Below, one piece after another: positions 61,410-64,000 of a stretch of DNA of 64,000 nucleotides. The notes below the pieces were generated by a model that was given only the letters and a program-made list of their open reading frames with translations, searched no databases and was not told where the DNA came from. The stretch comes from Acanthosepion lycidas (taxonomy: Eukaryota > Mollusca > Cephalopoda > Sepiida > Sepiidae), in NCBI GenBank assembly GCA_963932145.1, contig CAWVQA010000113.1:1-64000 (forward strand), in the 5' to 3' direction. A program made the position numbers and the translations under genes. Position 1 is the first letter of the stretch, and every line of letters starts with the position of its first letter.

Positions 61410-62510
61410 AATATAAGTAAAAGTTGTGTAAAACATAAAATCTTAAATATAACTTTGTCAAAACATCTGAAACTAGTTAAAATCAATAAGTTTTGATTGA
61501 TTTCATATCGATTTTCAATAATTTCATTGTTTTTCTAATGTTTTCAAACAGTTATTGATATTTACAAACTAGCGTTAAAAAGTAGTCAAAATAGCTAGAT
61601 TTTGCATGTAAATCGCTATATAAGTAAAAGTTGTGTAAAACATAAAATCTTAAATATAACTTTGTCAAAACATCTGAAACTAGTTAAAATCAATAAGTGT
61701 TGATTGATTTCATATCGATTTTCAATAATTTCATTGTTTTTCTAATGTTTTCAAAGAGTTATTGATATTTACAAACTAGCGTTGAAAAAGTAGTGAAAAA
61801 AGCTAGATTTTCAATGTAAATCGCTATGTAATTAAAAGTTGTGTAAAACATAAAATCTTAAATAAAACTTTGTCAAAACTTCTGAAACTAGTTAAAATCA
61901 ATAAGATTTGATTGATTTCATATCGATTTTCAATAATTTCATTGTTTTTCTAATGTTTTCAAACAGTTATTGATATTTACAAACTAGCGTTAAAAAGTAG
62001 TCAGAACAGCTAGATTTTGCATGTAAATCGCTATGTAATTAAAAGTTGTGTAAAACATAAAATCTTAAATATAACTTTGTCAAAACATCTGAAACTAGTT
62101 AAAATCAATAAGTTTTGATTGATTTCATATCGATTTTCAATAATTTCATTGTTTTTATAATGTTTTCAAACAGTTATTGATATTTACAAACTAGCGTTGA
62201 AAAAGTAGTGAAAAAAGCTAGATTTTGCATGTAAATCGCTATGTAATTAAAAGTTGTGTAAAACATAAAATCTTAAATAAAACTTTGTCAAAACTTCTGA
62301 AACTAGTTAAAATCAATAAGTTTTGATTGATTTCATATCGATTTTCAATAATTTCATTGTTTTTCTAATGTTTTCAAACAGTTATTGATATTTACAAACT
62401 AGCGTTAAAAAGTAGTCAAAATAGCTAGATTTTGCATGTAAATCGCTATATAAGTAAAAGTTGTGTAAAACATAAAATCTTAAATATAACTTTGTCAAAA
62501 CATCTGAAAC
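61410..62510 (+). repeat. Satellite stretch between block I copy 2 and X copy 4
   Basis: About five monomers: AATATAAG/CAG, TATATAAG/TGTTGATTG/GAG, CAATG/ATTTGATTG with AGTCAGAAC (61996, matching 24461 at an offset of 37535), ATAATG, then TTTTGATTG/CAG. The last, a TATATAAG monomer, carries the single-A deletion that in the other X copies sits on a TATGTAAT monomer, so the joint to X lies between about 62452 and 62511. Confidence 0.85.
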
Positions 62511-64000
62511 TAGTTAAATCAATAAGTTTTGATTGATTTCATATCGATTTTCAATAATTTCATTGTTTTTATAATGTTTTCAAACAGTTATTGATATTTA
62601 CAAACTAGCGTTGAAAAAGTAGTGAAAAAAGCTAGATTTTGCATGTAAATCGCTATGTAATTAAAAGTTGTGTAAAACATAAAATCTTAAATAAAACTTT
62701 GTCAAAACTTCTGAAACTAGTTAAAATCAATAAGTTTTGATTGATTTCATATCGATTTTCAATAATTTCATTGTTTTTCTAATGTTTTCAAACAGTTATT
62801 GATATTTACAAACTAGCGTTAAAAAGTAGTCAAAATAGCTAGATTTTGCATGTAAATCGCTATATAAGTAAAAGTTGTGTAAAACATAAAATCTTAAATA
62901 TAACTTTGTCAAAACATCTGAAACTAGTTAAAATCAATAAGTTTTGATTGATTTCATATCGATTTTCAATAATTTCATTGTTTTTCTAATGTTTTCAAAA
63001 AGTTATTGATATTTACAAACTAGCGTTGAAAAAGTAGTGAAAAAAGCTAGATTTTCAATGTAAATCGCTATGTAATTAAAAGTTGTGTAAAACATAAAAT
63101 CTTAAATAAAACTTTGTCATAACTTCTGAAACTAGTTAAAATCAATAAGATTTTATTGATTTCATATCGATTTTCAATAATTTCATTGTTTTTCTAATGT
63201 TTTCAAACAGTTATTGATATTTACAAACTAGCGTTAAAAAGTAGTCAAAATAGCTAGATTTTGCATGTAAATCGCTATATAAGTAAAAGTTGTGTAAAAC
63301 ATAAAATCTTAAATATAACTTTGTCAAAACATCTGAAACTAGTTAAAATCAATAAGTGTTGATTGATTTCATATCGATTTTCAATAATTTCATTGTTTTT
63401 ATAATGTTTTCAAACAGTTATTGATATTTACAAACTAGCGTTGAAAAAGTAGTGAAAAAAGCTAGATTTTCAATATAAATCGCTATGTAATTAAAAGTTG
63501 TGTAAAACATAAAATCTTAAATAAAACTTTGTCAAAACTTCTGAAACTAGTTAAAATCAATAAGATTTGATTGATTTCATATCGATTTTCAATAATTTCA
63601 TTGTTTTTCTAATGTTTTCAAACAGTTATTGATATTTACAAACTAGCGTTAAAAAGTAGTCAAAATAGCTAGATTTTGCATGTAAATCACTGTGTAATTA
63701 AAAGTTGTGTAAAACATAAAATCTTAAATATAACTTTGTCAAAACATCTGAAGCTAGTTAAAATCAATAAGTTTTGATTGATTTCATATCGATTTTCAAT
63801 AATTTCATTGTTTTTCTAATGTTTTCAAAAAGTTATTGATATTTACAAACTAGCGTTGAAAAAGTAGTGAAAAAAGCTAGATTTTCAATGTAAATCGCTA
63901 TGTAATTAAAAGTTGTGTAAAACATAAAATCTTAAATAAAACTTTGTCATAACTTCTGAAACTAGTTAAAACCAATAAGATTTTATTGATTTCATATCGA
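62511..64000 (+). repeat. Family X, copy 4 (cut by window end)
   Basis: Matches X copy 1 at an offset of 42511 bp: deletion marker (20000 and 62511), ACTGTG (21178 and 63689), and TTAAAACCAATAAG (21461 and 63972). A private CAATATAAATC lies near 63471, and it has GTCATAACTTCTG near 63116 where copies 1 to 3 have GTCATAACTACTG. The array continues past the end of the window. Confidence 0.88.

Larger units (their letters stand above)
1..64000 (+). repeat. AT-rich 207/208-bp satellite array (whole window)
   Basis: The window is filled edge to edge by about 308 direct copies of one monomer (64,000 / ~207.4 bp); both ends are cut inside the array. Using AGCTAG as phase zero, the first starts are 8, 216, 423, 631, 838, 1046, 1254 and 1461. 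One 208-bp monomer counted by hand has 47 G+C. Each monomer carries three CpGs (ATCGC, ATCGAT, AGCGTT), an AACTAGTT palindrome, an ATCGAT site and a central dyad. No non-satellite insertion was seen anywhere. Plus-strand stops at 11, 24 and 40 and reverse-strand stops at 1, 65 and 99 close all six frames in the first monomer. A (peri)centromeric role is inferred from length, homogeneity and HOR structure; a subtelomeric or interstitial heterochromatin block is the alternative. The strand given is only the printed orientation. Confidence 0.98.

Noticed and set aside
1..64000. Short open reading frames recurring with the repeat
   Set aside because: All six frames are stopped within about 100 bases of the first monomer, and the stop triplets are repeated in the other monomers. 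207 is a multiple of 3 but neighbouring 208-bp copies shift frame. No start, codon pattern or protein family was recognisable.
1..64000. CRISPR array
   Set aside because: The units are 207/208 bp and contiguous, with no short repeat alternating with unique spacers.
1..64000. CENP-B box
   Set aside because: I saw no sequence close to the CENP-B box core (TTCG...CGGGA); the monomer has no GC-rich stretch that could hold it.
1..64000. Telomeric or microsatellite repeats
   Set aside because: No TTAGGG, TTTAGGG or TTAGG runs, and no simple-sequence tract longer than the short A/T runs within monomers.

Overview
The whole 64 kb window is one uninterrupted tandem satellite array. The monomer is 207 or 208 bp and about 77% A+T (one 208-bp copy counted by hand), and roughly 308 copies lie head to tail in one orientation. 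I found no gene, RNA gene, transposon, telomeric repeat or unique sequence. In the first monomer all six frames are closed within the first ~100 bases: stops at 11, 24 and 40 on the plus strand, and reverse-strand stops at 1, 65 and 99. A long, homogeneous, AT-rich array with higher-order repeats (HORs) points to a eukaryotic nuclear genome, probably centromeric or pericentromeric heterochromatin. The sequence does not fix the species; a plant or an invertebrate is plausible, but that is inference.

Monomers fall into recurring classes set by linked variants: (1) GCATG or CAATG after the AGCTAGATTTT start; (2) TATATAAG, TATGTAAT, AATATAAG or the rare ACTGTG form after AAATC; (3) ATAAC or AAAAC, usually with ATCTG or TTCTG; (4) the centre of a dyad (TTTTGATTG, ATTTTATTG, ATTTGATTG, TGTTGATTG, TTTTAATTG); (5) CTAATG, ATAATG or CCAATG; (6) AAAAG, CAG or GAG after TTTTCAA; (7) the tail TTGAAAAAGTAGTG (208 bp) or TTAAAAAGTAGTC (207 bp). 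The two tails mostly alternate, giving an underlying dimer of about 415 bp.

Layout. 1-3337 is a block copied at 16587-19922. 5192-10383 holds a 14-monomer tandem unit (2902 bp), one full copy and one partial. 9753-17031 is a regular 8-monomer HOR of exactly 1659 bp, four full copies and a partial fifth. 20.0-21.5 kb starts a family (X) that recurs near 42.8, 47.0 and 62.5 kb. 22091-24081 recurs at 59419-61409. 27.6-29.1 kb recurs at 32.6-34.3 kb. 29115-32100 recurs at 34921-37906 and 54415-57761, each copy containing a 622-bp three-monomer tandem pair. 37122-47847 is a nested 13/20-monomer amplification (offsets 2696 and 4148 bp). 40571-42178 recurs at 57576-59183. The last ~1.5 kb is another X copy, cut by the window end.

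The picture is of a satellite growing by repeated local segmental duplication and unequal exchange. Blocks of 3, 8, 13, 14 and 20 monomers are amplified and then lose or gain whole monomers, leaving chimeric monomers at the joints. Every monomer also carries an inverted repeat and T-tracts spaced about 10 bp apart, possible structural features of a satellite with no evident CENP-B box.
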